From: VRUE01 sp963774555 | GTDB lineage: Bacteria > Actinomycetota > Thermoleophilia > Solirubrobacterales > 70-9 | Length of the DNA: 64,000 nucleotides | Direction of reading: 5' to 3' | Assembly (NCBI GenBank): GCA_963774555.1 | Contig: CAVZFL010000001.1 | Span: forward strand, 620,001 to 684,000 | Part shown: piece by piece, positions 13,875 to 21,124 of the stretch | Layout: every line of letters begins with the position of its first letter | Numbering within the stretch: position 1 is the first letter of the stretch | Notes under the pieces: model-generated | The model's input: the letters and a program-made list of their open reading frames with translations, nothing else | What the model was told of the DNA's origin: nothing | The model's database searches: none | Position numbers and translations under genes: made by a program

Positions 13875-16658
13875 TCAGCCGCAGCCGGTGTTGTTGCCGC
13901 AGCTCGAACAGGTGTAACAAGACCCCGTCCGCTGCATCATGCCGCCGCACTGCTCGCAGGCTGGGCCCAGCTCCAGTCCCGACATCTTGGCGGGGACGAC
14001 CGGGGGGGTTTCGGTGAAGGCCGAGGAGGCCGGTTTCGCCTCACCGCTCCTGTTGCCGCCGTTGGCCGGACCCGCGGTATCGGTGGGGATACCGAGGCCG
14101 AGCTGGCTCGTCTCGGCCTCCTTCTTTGCCCGCACCTCCTGGGTGAGGATGCCGAGGTCCTCCAGCGTTTCGGTGTCCTCGATGAAGCGGCTCGCCAGCC
14201 AGCGCATGATGTAGTCGGGCATCGACTTGGCGAAGGGGATCTCCGGGTTCTGGGTCATCCCCTCCGGCTCGAAGCGCATGTAGCTGAACTTGCGCACGAA
14301 GATCTCCAGCGGTACCCCGTACTGCAGGCCGATCGAGATCGCCGTGGCGAAGGCGTTGAGCAGCCCCCGCATCGTCGAGCCCTCCTTGCCGATGTCAGTG
14401 AGGAAGATCTCGCCGACGTTGCCGTCCTCGTACTTGCCGGCGGTGATGTAGCCCTCGTGGCCGGCGATCGAGAACTTATGGGTGATCGACTCGCGCTCGC
14501 GCGGCATCTTCTTGCGCACGGGCACGACCGTCGCCTCCTCCGCCTCGGCGCCCTTTTCCTCCTGGGCGTCGGTGCGCAGCGCCTGCGCGGTCTTCGAGCC
14601 GTCGCGGTAGATCGCCAGTGCCTTGAGGCCGCCCTTCCAGCCGCGCGTGTAGGCGTCGGCGATGTCCTCCACCGTCGCCGTCTGCGGCAGGTTGACCGTC
14701 TTTGAGATCGCCCCCGAGATGAAGGGCTGGGTCGCCGCCATCATGTCGATGTGGCCGGTGTGGGTGATCGCCCGCTCTCCCACCGCGACGTCGAAGACCG
14801 GCAGGTGCTCCTCCTTCAGGTCGGGCGCGCCGACGATCGTGCTGTTCTCGGTGATGTAGGCGTCGATCTGCTCGACCTGGGGCTCGGCGTAGCCCAGCGT
14901 GCGCAGCGCCAGCGGCACCGATTTGTTGACGATCGTCATCTGCCCGCCGCCGACCAGCTCCTTGAACTTGACCAGCGAGAAGTCGGGCTCGATCCCGGTC
15001 GTGTCGCAGTCCATCAGGAAGCTGATCGTCCCGGTCGGCGCCAGCACCGTCGCCTGCGCGTTGCGGTAGCCGTGCTCCTCGCCGAGCTCGACCGCCTCGT
15101 CCCAGGCCCGCTGCGCGGCGCCGAGCAGCTCGCCCTTGATCCCGGTCTCATCGACGTCGTAGGAGGCGTCGCGGTGCATCCGCATCACCCCGTTGTGGGC
15201 GTCGCGATTCTTCTCGTACTCGTCGTAGGGCCCGGTCGCCCCGGCGGCGATCAGCGCCGACTGGCGGTAGGCCCGCCCGGTCATCAGCGCCGTGATCGCG
15301 GCGGCGACGTTGCGGCCCTCGGTCGAGTCGTAGGGCAGCCCATCCGACATCAGCAGCGCGCCGAGGTTGGCGTAGCCGAGGCCGAGCTGGCGGAAGCGGT
15401 TGGCGTTCTCGGTGATCTCCTCGGTCGGGTAGCTGGAGAAGCCGACGACGATCTCCTGGGCGAGGAAGACGATGTCGACCGCGTGCTCGAAGTCCTCGAC
15501 GTCGAAGCTGCCGTCCTCGCGGCGGAATTTCATCAGGTTGAGCGAGGCCAGGTTGCAGGCCGAGTCATCGACGTGCATGTACTCGCTGCAGGGGTTGGAG
15601 GCGTTGATCCGCCCCGACTCCGGGCAGGTGTGCCAGCGGTTGATGATCGTGTCGTACTGCACGCCCGGGTCGGCGCAGCGCCAGGCCGCGTCCGCGATCT
15701 GCTTCATCAGCTCGCGCGCCTCCAGCGTCTTCACCGGCTCGCCCGTGGTGCGCGCGGTCAGGTGCCACTCCTCGGCGGCCTCGACCGCCTCCATGAACTC
15801 GTCGGTGACCCGCACCGAGTTGTTGGCGTTCTGGTACTGGATCGAGGTGAAGCCCTCGCCGTCGATCGACATGTCGAAGCCGGCGTCGCGCAGCGCCGCG
15901 GCCTTGCGCTCCTCGTCGGCCTTGCACCAGATGAAGTGCTCGACATCGGGATGGTCGACGTCGAGCACGACCATCTTCGCCGCTCGCCGCGTCTTGCCGC
16001 CCGACTTGATCGTCCCCGCCCAGGAGTCGGCGCCGCGCATGAAGCTGACCGGCCCGCTCGCCGTGCCGCCCTTGGCCAGCGGCTCCATCGAGCCACGGAT
16101 GTTGGAGAGGTTGATCCCCGAGCCGGAGCCGCCGCGGAAGATCTTGCCCTCCTTGGTGTTCCAGCCCAGGATCGAGTCCATGTTGTCCTCGACGCTGAGG
16201 ATGAAACAGGCCGAGCACTGCGGCGTCTCCTCGAAGCCGACGTTGAACCAGACCGGCGAGTTGAAGGCTGCCTTCTGGTTGAGCAGGATCGAGGTCAGCT
16301 CCGCTTCGAAGGCTTCGGCATCCTCGTCGGAGGCGAAGTAGCCACCGGTCCGGCCCCACTCGGAGATCGTGCCGGCGACGCGGCCGATCATCTGTTTGAC
16401 CGAGGACTCGCGCTCGGGCTTGCCGAGCTGGCCGCGGAAGTACTTCTGGGCGACGATGTTGGTCGCGTTCTGCGACCAGCTCACTGGGAACTCGACCCCG
16501 CGCTGCTCGAAGGCCGGGCTCTCGGGATTGCCGATCACGGCATCGCGCGTCTCCCACTCGATCTCGTCGAAGGGATGCGTCCCGGCAGACGAAAAGCGGC
16601 GCTCTATCGAGAGGCCCTGCAGACCGGTCTGGGGGGTCTGGGCGGCGGTCTTGGACAT
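13875..16658 (-). CDS. nrdJ: Adenosylcobalamin-dependent (class II) ribonucleoside-diphosphate reductase
   Basis: A 927-residue enzyme making deoxynucleotides with adenosylcobalamin as radical source. Visible hallmarks are 'NSPVWFNVGFEETPQCSACFIL' region near residues 137-157 (reducible Cys), 'GGSGSGINLSNIRGS' (finger-loop region), 'NPCSEYMHVDDSACNLASLN' (catalytic loop) and 'APTGTISFLMDCDTTGIEP'. The C-terminus is a Cys-rich zinc ribbon with four CxxC pairs ('CEQCGG', 'CYTCSSCG') that would relay electrons from thioredoxin. I saw no NrdR box or cobalamin riboswitch in the 117 nt upstream. Confidence 0.96.
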   Translation of the reverse strand: MSKTAAQTPQTGLQGLSIERRFSSAGTHPFDEIEWETRDAVIGNPESPAFEQRGVEFPVSWSQNATNIVAQKYFRGQLGKPERESSVKQMIGRVAGTISEWGRTGGYFASDEDAEAFEAELTSILLNQKAAFNSPVWFNVGFEETPQCSACFILSVEDNMDSILGWNTKEGKIFRGGSGSGINLSNIRGSMEPLAKGGTASGPVSFMRGADSWAGTIKSGGKTRRAAKMVVLDVDHPDVEHFIWCKADEERKAAALRDAGFDMSIDGEGFTSIQYQNANNSVRVTDEFMEAVEAAEEWHLTARTTGEPVKTLEARELMKQIADAAWRCADPGVQYDTIINRWHTCPESGRINASNPCSEYMHVDDSACNLASLNLMKFRREDGSFDVEDFEHAVDIVFLAQEIVVGFSSYPTEEITENANRFRQLGLGYANLGALLMSDGLPYDSTEGRNVAAAITALMTGRAYRQSALIAAGATGPYDEYEKNRDAHNGVMRMHRDASYDVDETGIKGELLGAAQRAWDEAVELGEEHGYRNAQATVLAPTGTISFLMDCDTTGIEPDFSLVKFKELVGGGQMTIVNKSVPLALRTLGYAEPQVEQIDAYITENSTIVGAPDLKEEHLPVFDVAVGERAITHTGHIDMMAATQPFISGAISKTVNLPQTATVEDIADAYTRGWKGGLKALAIYRDGSKTAQALRTDAQEEKGAEAEEATVVPVRKKMPRERESITHKFSIAGHEGYITAGKYEDGNVGEIFLTDIGKEGSTMRGLLNAFATAISIGLQYGVPLEIFVRKFSYMRFEPEGMTQNPEIPFAKSMPDYIMRWLASRFIEDTETLEDLGILTQEVRAKKEAETSQLGLGIPTDTAGPANGGNRSGEAKPASSAFTETPPVVPAKMSGLELGPACEQCGGMMQRTGSCYTCSSCGNNTGCG

Positions 16659-16775
16659 CGAACTTCTCCTCTCGCGGCGGCTTTCGGGGTGAACTGCGCA
16701 GGATCGTTGTCGGTTCGGACGTACTTTGTTGCGCCCAAGCCCGCAAATGCCGCAGATTTCGCTTGCCGCCTATGT

Positions 16776-17513
16776 ATGGTGACAAGAGTGACGGGTGGGC
16801 GAAAAGTTGCGGCACGAGAGGCGATGGGTGAGCGGGCAACCGCTGCGAAGGAGGCGGCCAGCGAGGCGATCGCCGCGGTCAAGCCGAAGCTGCGCGGCGT
16901 CTCCCACGAGTGGGCCTTCTTCGTCTCGCTCTTCCTCGGCGCCGGCCTGATCATCGCCGCGAAGACGCCGAAGGCGACCCTTGCCGTCGCGATCTACGCC
17001 GTCAGCCTCTCCGCCCTGCTCGGCACCAGCGCCCTCTATCACCGCGTCAACTGGACCCGCCCCAACGTGCGCCGCTGGATGCGCCGCCTCGATCACTCGA
17101 TGATCTTCTTCCTCATCGCGGGGACCTACACGCCCTTCGCCCTGCTTGTCCTCCACGGCCCGCTCGCCGACGCGATCCTCGTCGTCGTCTGGATCGGCGC
17201 GATCGCCGGCGCCGTGGTCGAGATGGTCTGGATCGAACACCCCAAGTGGGTCGCCGCCCTGATCTACCTCTCGCTCGGCTGGGTCGCCGTCATCTCCTTC
17301 CCCGAGCTCTGGAACTCGATGGGCACCGCCGGCACCCTCCTGGTAGCCGCCGGCGGGGTCCTCTACACAGCGGGCGCCGTCGTCTACGCCACCCAGCGCC
17401 CCAACCCAAATCCCCGAGTTTTCGGCTACCACGAGGTCTTCCACGCCCTCGTCATTGCCGCCGCCGCGGCCCACTTCGCCGCGGTCGCGTTCTTCGCCCT
17501 GCCCGCTTCCTAG
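16776..17513 (+). CDS. Haemolysin III / PAQR-family membrane protein
   Basis: The 245-residue product has a charged N-terminus and seven hydrophobic helices. PAQR/HlyIII signatures are visible: 'SALYHRVNW' after helix 2, 'RRLDHSMIFFLIAGTYTPF' before helix 3 and 'GYHEVFHALVIAAAAAHF' in the last helix, supplying the conserved Ser, Asp and His residues of the presumed zinc site. ATG 16776 is used; ATG 16824 is a possible shorter start. Its stop overlaps the convergent FMN reductase by 4 nt. Biochemical role in bacteria is not settled. Confidence 0.87.
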   Translation: MVTRVTGGRKVAAREAMGERATAAKEAASEAIAAVKPKLRGVSHEWAFFVSLFLGAGLIIAAKTPKATLAVAIYAVSLSALLGTSALYHRVNWTRPNVRRWMRRLDHSMIFFLIAGTYTPFALLVLHGPLADAILVVVWIGAIAGAVVEMVWIEHPKWVAALIYLSLGWVAVISFPELWNSMGTAGTLLVAAGGVLYTAGAVVYATQRPNPNPRVFGYHEVFHALVIAAAAAHFAAVAFFALPAS

Positions 17514-18070
17514 GCAGCGACCAGCTCGGACTCGATCTCGGCTTGGGCGACGAGCTCGGCGAGGATCTCCTCCAGCTGGTGGGACTGCTCGGGGGAGAGC
17601 TCCAGGCGGTCGCCGACCAGGAGCTCCTGGGCGTGGCCGACGGGCAGCTCGGACTCGACCACGCGGCCGCCCATCGCGCTGAGGACCTTGCGCAGCTCGG
17701 CCTGGGCCCAGACGGCGCCGAACATGCCGGTCGAGGCACCGATCACGGCCGCCGGCTTGCCGTTGAGGGCGCTCCTACCGGCCGGGCGGGAGACCCAGTC
17801 GAGGGCGTTCTTGAGCTGGCCCGGGATCGAGTGGTTGTACTCGGGGGTCGCGATCAGGACGGCGTCGGCGTCGCGAACTGCGGCGCGCAGCTTCTCGACC
17901 ATGGCCGGGGTCGCCTCCGCGTCGACGTCCTCGTCGTAGGGCGGCACCTCGCGCAGGCGCTCGAACTCGACCAGCTCGGCGCCGCCGGGCAGCCGCTCGG
18001 CGGCCGCTCGCAGCAGGGCGCTGTTCAGCGAACCCCGCCGCAGGCTGCCGGAGATGCCGAGCACGCGCAT
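17510..18070 (-). CDS. NADPH-dependent FMN reductase family protein
   Basis: A 186-residue flavodoxin-fold reductase. The N-terminal 'GISGSLRRGSLNSALL' binds FMN phosphate, and 'ATPEYNHSIPGQLKNALDW' is the family signature. It follows yceI by 2 nt and both face the divergent MarR gene, so the three form a small redox-responsive group. Typical members reduce quinones, azo compounds or flavins using NAD(P)H; the actual substrate here is unknown. Confidence 0.92.
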   Translation of the reverse strand: MRVLGISGSLRRGSLNSALLRAAAERLPGGAELVEFERLREVPPYDEDVDAEATPAMVEKLRAAVRDADAVLIATPEYNHSIPGQLKNALDWVSRPAGRSALNGKPAAVIGASTGMFGAVWAQAELRKVLSAMGGRVVESELPVGHAQELLVGDRLELSPEQSHQLEEILAELVAQAEIESELVAA

Positions 18071-18072
18071 CG

Positions 18073-18624
18073 CTACTCGGCCTCCTTGGTCAGCTCCAGC
18101 TCGACCGCGATGCTGACCTCGTAGTCGAGCACCTCGCCGCCGCTGGGCAGCTCGGCGTTCCAGTCGAGGCCGAAGCTGCGCCGGTCGACGGTCGTCGCCA
18201 CCGAGAGCCCGACCCGGGCGTTGCCGGCGAGGTCGGCGCCGAGCTGGCCGAACTTGCCGCTCGCCTCGACCTCGTGCTTGCTGCCGCGGATCTCGAGCTC
18301 GCCACGCAGCTGGGCGCTGCCGTCGTCCTCGACCCTCAGCTCGCTCGAAGAGAAGCGCAGCTGCGGGTAGCGCTCGGCGTCGAAGAACTCGGGGGAGAGG
18401 AGGTGGCCCTTGAGCTGCTCCTCGTCGATCTCGATGCTGGCGACGTCGACCGTGCCCTGGAGGCTCGGGGTCTCGCCGCCGCGCAGGTCGACCGCGTAGG
18501 AGCTGAAGCCGCTGCGGAAGGTCGCGACGCCGTTGTGGACGACGGAGAAGGTGATCGAGGAATGGACCGGGTCCGCCGCGTAGGCGCCGGCCGGAATCTC
18601 CTGCTGAACGGTCTGGGTGCTCAT
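18073..18624 (-). CDS. YceI-family lipocalin-like protein
   Basis: The 183-residue protein has the YceI pattern: 'AYAADPVHSSITFSVVHNGVATFRSGF' region at residues 14-40, 'ERYPQLRFSS' and 'FGLDWNAELPSGGEVLDYEVSIAVELE' near the end. YceI proteins bind polyisoprenoid or other amphiphilic molecules in an eight-stranded barrel. No signal peptide is present, so it is cytoplasmic. First gene of an operon with the FMN reductase. The start ATG at 18624 excludes upstream regulatory DNA. Confidence 0.92.
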   Translation of the reverse strand: MSTQTVQQEIPAGAYAADPVHSSITFSVVHNGVATFRSGFSSYAVDLRGGETPSLQGTVDVASIEIDEEQLKGHLLSPEFFDAERYPQLRFSSSELRVEDDGSAQLRGELEIRGSKHEVEASGKFGQLGADLAGNARVGLSVATTVDRRSFGLDWNAELPSGGEVLDYEVSIAVELELTKEAE

Positions 18625-18670
18625 CGCTGTTGCCCTCCTGATCGTTGTCTCTTCAATGATTGACACAGAA

Positions 18671-18693
18671 ACAATCTTAGCAGAAAAGATTGT
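18671..18693. promoter_or_regulatory. Probable MarR operator in the yceI-marR divergent gap
   Basis: ACAATCTT and AAGATTGT form 8-bp inverted arms around a 7-nt spacer in an AT-rich 104-nt gap. Further partly related half sites (TTGTAGATACAA at 18691-18702) follow. The arm length and spacing fit a MarR-family dimer, which would control both the marR gene and the yceI-FMN reductase operon. Confidence 0.6.
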
Positions 18694-18728
18694 AGATACA
18701 ACTATTGTCTTGGCAACATTCATCTGCG

Positions 18729-19211
18729 ATGATGGTGGCGATGGAGCAGGCAACAGCCCCCAAGCCGAAGCGCAGCGCCCACGGCGAGGCTTGGGGCGCG
18801 CTCACCCGCACCCACGCCGCGATCACCGGGCGCCTCCAGGAGGCCCTGACCGCCGCTGAATTCCCGCCGCTTCCCTGGTACGAGGTGCTCGCGACCCTCT
18901 CCGAAGCGCCGGAAGAGCGCCTGAAGATGGGCGATCTCGCCGAAGCGCTGGTGATCACCCGCGGCGGCCTGACCAAGCTGGTCGACCGTCTGATCAAGGC
19001 CGGTCTGCTGGAGCGGACCTTCTGCGAGACCGATCGCCGCGTCAGCTACGCGACGCTGATGCCCGCCGGCCGCGACCTGCTCGACGAAATGCGTCCCGTC
19101 GTCGTCGCCGAGCTCAAGGTCGCCTTCGCCGCCAAGCTCAGCGCTGCCGAGGCCGACGCCCTCCGCGACACCCTCGAGCGCGTCCGCGTCTCAGCCTGCG
19201 GCACTGAGTGA
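18729..19211 (+). CDS. MarR-family transcriptional regulator
   Basis: A 160-residue winged-helix regulator. 'LKMGDLAEALVITRGGLTKLVDRLIKAGLLER' (about residues 64-95) is the recognition helix region and 'CETDRRVSYATLMPAGRDLL' the wing. It is divergent from yceI-FMN reductase with an inverted repeat between, the standard plan for a MarR protein that senses phenolic or oxidative signals. ATG 18729 is preferred; ATG 18732 or 18741 are also possible. Overlaps the convergent siroheme gene by 21 nt. Confidence 0.9.
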   Translation: MMVAMEQATAPKPKRSAHGEAWGALTRTHAAITGRLQEALTAAEFPPLPWYEVLATLSEAPEERLKMGDLAEALVITRGGLTKLVDRLIKAGLLERTFCETDRRVSYATLMPAGRDLLDEMRPVVVAELKVAFAAKLSAAEADALRDTLERVRVSACGTE

Positions 19212-19946
19212 AGCCGAGGCGCGCTCCTGCGCGGCCTCGATCAGCGCCAGCACCTGGGTCTCCTGGCCGGAGCGCAGCAGCTCGACCGGGTCGGGGTCGC
19301 CGTTGACGATGCCCTCGAAGAACTCCTTGCGGTCCTGGTAGGTCGGCAGCGTCCCCTTGGCCCAGCCGCGGGCGTCGTTGAGGATCACGGCGAGGCGGGC
19401 GTACTCCTCGCCGAACAGCTCGGCGACCTCGCGCTTCATCCTCTTCGCCAGGGCCGGGGATGCGCCGGCGGTGGAGATCGCGATCGCCAGCGGGCCGGTG
19501 CGCACGATCGCCGGCAGGATGAAGTTGCACAGCGGCGGCACGTCGACGATGTTGACCAGCATCGCCCGTCGCTCGGCGTCGTCGTAGACCGCGATGTTGA
19601 CCTCGGTGTCGTCGGTCGAGGCGATCGCCATGAAGACGCCCTCCAGGTCGGCCGCCCCCGCGTAGGCGCGCTTCTCCCACACGATCGACCCCTCCGCCGC
19701 CAGGCTCTCCAGCTCGGGATGGGCGACCGGCGCGATCAGGGTCACGTCGGCGTCGCAGGCGAGCAGCCCCTCGACCTTCTCCAGCCCGATGTCCCCGCCC
19801 CCAACCACCACGCAACGCCGCCCCTTCAGCTTCAGGCAGGCGATGTAGAACGGCGTCTCCAGCATGTCCCGCACGCAGGACTGGTCGCAGATCCCCCTGC
19901 GCAACTGGCAGACGCACTCCTTGCCGGCATAAGCCTGAGCGGGCAT
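19191..19946 (-). CDS. Precorrin-2 dehydrogenase / sirohydrochlorin ferrochelatase-like (CysG N-domain)
   Basis: This 251-residue protein has the NAD-binding start 'CLKLKGRRCVVVGGGDIGLEKVEGLL', 'MAIASTDDTEVNIAVYDDAE' and 'VDVPPLCNFILPAIVRTGPLAIAIST', the signature of bacterial siroheme dehydrogenases (Met8/CysG-N). It oxidises precorrin-2 on the way to siroheme. The N-terminal ~27 residues contain three cysteines ('ECVCQLRRGICDQSC'); if translation instead begins at ATG 19865 they are absent. No methyltransferase domain follows, so SUMT must be separate. Confidence 0.87.
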   Translation of the reverse strand: MPAQAYAGKECVCQLRRGICDQSCVRDMLETPFYIACLKLKGRRCVVVGGGDIGLEKVEGLLACDADVTLIAPVAHPELESLAAEGSIVWEKRAYAGAADLEGVFMAIASTDDTEVNIAVYDDAERRAMLVNIVDVPPLCNFILPAIVRTGPLAIAISTAGASPALAKRMKREVAELFGEEYARLAVILNDARGWAKGTLPTYQDRKEFFEGIVNGDPDPVELLRSGQETQVLALIEAAQERASASLSAAG

Positions 19947-19960
19947 TCCAAAACCCTAGC

Positions 19961-20068
19961 CGGTGCAACGCTTTGTCCCCCTGGCAAGGGGATAAAACGT
20001 TGCACCCCAGGGGCGCCTTTAGGGTGCAACGCCTTCTCCCCCTACGGAGGGGACAAAACGTTGCACCC
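19961..20068. repeat. Pair of 47-nt GTGCAACG hairpin elements
   Basis: Units at 19961-20007 and 20022-20068 start 61 nt apart, not 72 as in the other three pairs. Both retain complete CGTTGCACCC right arms; the first left arm has C for G at its first base. Inner stems TTTGTCCCC/GGGGATAAA and TCCCC/GGGGA are intact with compensating differences. The pair lies between the epimerase stop (20073) and the siroheme gene start (19946). Confidence 0.92.
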
Positions 20069-20072
20069 GGGT

Positions 20073-21002
20073 TCAGATTGAGTCGAGGGTGACGCGCAGA
20101 CCCTCTTTGAGGTCCATCTGCGGCTTCCAGCCCAGCTCGCGCTCGGCGCGGGCCGGGTCGATTGAGATTCGCTGCACCTCTCCCGTGCGGGCCGGCGCCA
20201 TCTCTGGGGAGAAGTCCCCGCCGCCCAGCTCGCCGAGCGCCCGGACCAGCTCCAGAACGTCGGTCTCGACACCGGTGCCGACGTTGATCGGTCCGGTGGC
20301 ATCCGACCCGGCCGCGGCCAGCATCGCCGCCACCACGTCACCCACATATATGTAGTCGCGGGTCTGCTTGCCGTCGCCGAAGACGGTCGGTCGATTGCCC
20401 TCGCGCAGGCAGCCGCAGAAGATCGCGATCACGCCGGCCTCGCCGAGCGGGTCCTGGCGCGGGCCGTAGACGTTGCCCAGGCGCAGCGGCATCGTCGAGA
20501 GGCCGTAGAGGCGTTCGTAGAGCGCCAGGTAGCCCTCGGCGGCGTACTTGCTTTGGCCGTAGGGAGCCTCGGGCGCCAGCGGTGCGTCCTCGCTCAGTGG
20601 CAGCTCTTGCCCGGCGCCCTCGCCGTAGATCGCACCGCCGGTCGAGCTGAAGACGACGCGCCGCGACCCGGCCACCCGCGCCGCCTCGAGCACGTTGGCG
20701 GTGCCGCCGACGTTGATCGCGGCATCGAAGGCGGGGTCGGCGACCGACTTGCGCACGTCGATCTGGGCGGCCAGGTGGAAGATGACCTCAGGCCGCTCGC
20801 CCCCGGCCAGCTCCTCCAGCGCGGCCCGGTCGCGGACGTCGGCCTCGACCAGCGTCGCGCCGGCCCCCAGCGCCGCCCCGAGGTTCTCGCGCCGCCCGGT
20901 CGAGAGGTCGTCAACCACCACCACCTCGTCCCCGCGTGCCAACAGCGCGTCGACCAAATTGGACCCGATAAACCCGGCCCCCCCTGTCACCAAAGCCCTC
21001 AT
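20073..21002 (-). CDS. NAD-dependent epimerase/dehydratase (UDP-glucose 4-epimerase-like)
   Basis: A 309-residue extended short-chain dehydrogenase. The Rossmann start is 'ALVTGGAGFIGSNLVDALL'; the catalytic set is Ser in 'VFSSTGGAIYG' and 'YGQSKYAAE' (YxxxK). 'FHLAAQIDVRKSVADP' is typical of GalE-like sugar-nucleotide epimerases. It probably makes a UDP-sugar for cell-surface polysaccharide. No glycosyltransferase operon is adjacent. Exact sugar specificity cannot be read from sequence. Confidence 0.9.
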   Translation of the reverse strand: MRALVTGGAGFIGSNLVDALLARGDEVVVVDDLSTGRRENLGAALGAGATLVEADVRDRAALEELAGGERPEVIFHLAAQIDVRKSVADPAFDAAINVGGTANVLEAARVAGSRRVVFSSTGGAIYGEGAGQELPLSEDAPLAPEAPYGQSKYAAEGYLALYERLYGLSTMPLRLGNVYGPRQDPLGEAGVIAIFCGCLREGNRPTVFGDGKQTRDYIYVGDVVAAMLAAAGSDATGPINVGTGVETDVLELVRALGELGGGDFSPEMAPARTGEVQRISIDPARAERELGWKPQMDLKEGLRVTLDSI

Positions 21003-21029
21003 CGAGTCCGCGATCCTAAGCCCAAATCC

Positions 21030-21082
21030 CCGCCGACGGGCCGATTCCGGTCGCTATACGTCCGTTATCGGCCCGCCGGCGG
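21030..21082. repeat. Inverted repeat in the epimerase-topA divergent gap
   Basis: Arms 21030-21045 and 21067-21082 match at 15 of 16 positions around a 21-nt loop. The inner ends read GGGCCGAT ... ATCGGCCC, the same core as the hairpin at 40259-40295. It lies between divergent genes, so it may contain regulatory sites for either. Confidence 0.75.
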
Positions 21083-21124
21083 CTCAACTGCCCGGCCGAG
21101 CGCCCCTGCTACCCTCGCCGCCCG

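Noticed and set aside
14751..16775. Long plus-strand extension upstream of the haemolysin-III gene
   Set aside because: It runs antisense through nrdJ; only the part after 16776 matches the PAQR family.
16659..16775. Cobalamin riboswitch or NrdR box upstream of nrdJ
   Set aside because: The gap is only 117 nt and I found neither a B12-box-like segment nor a paired NrdR-like palindrome.
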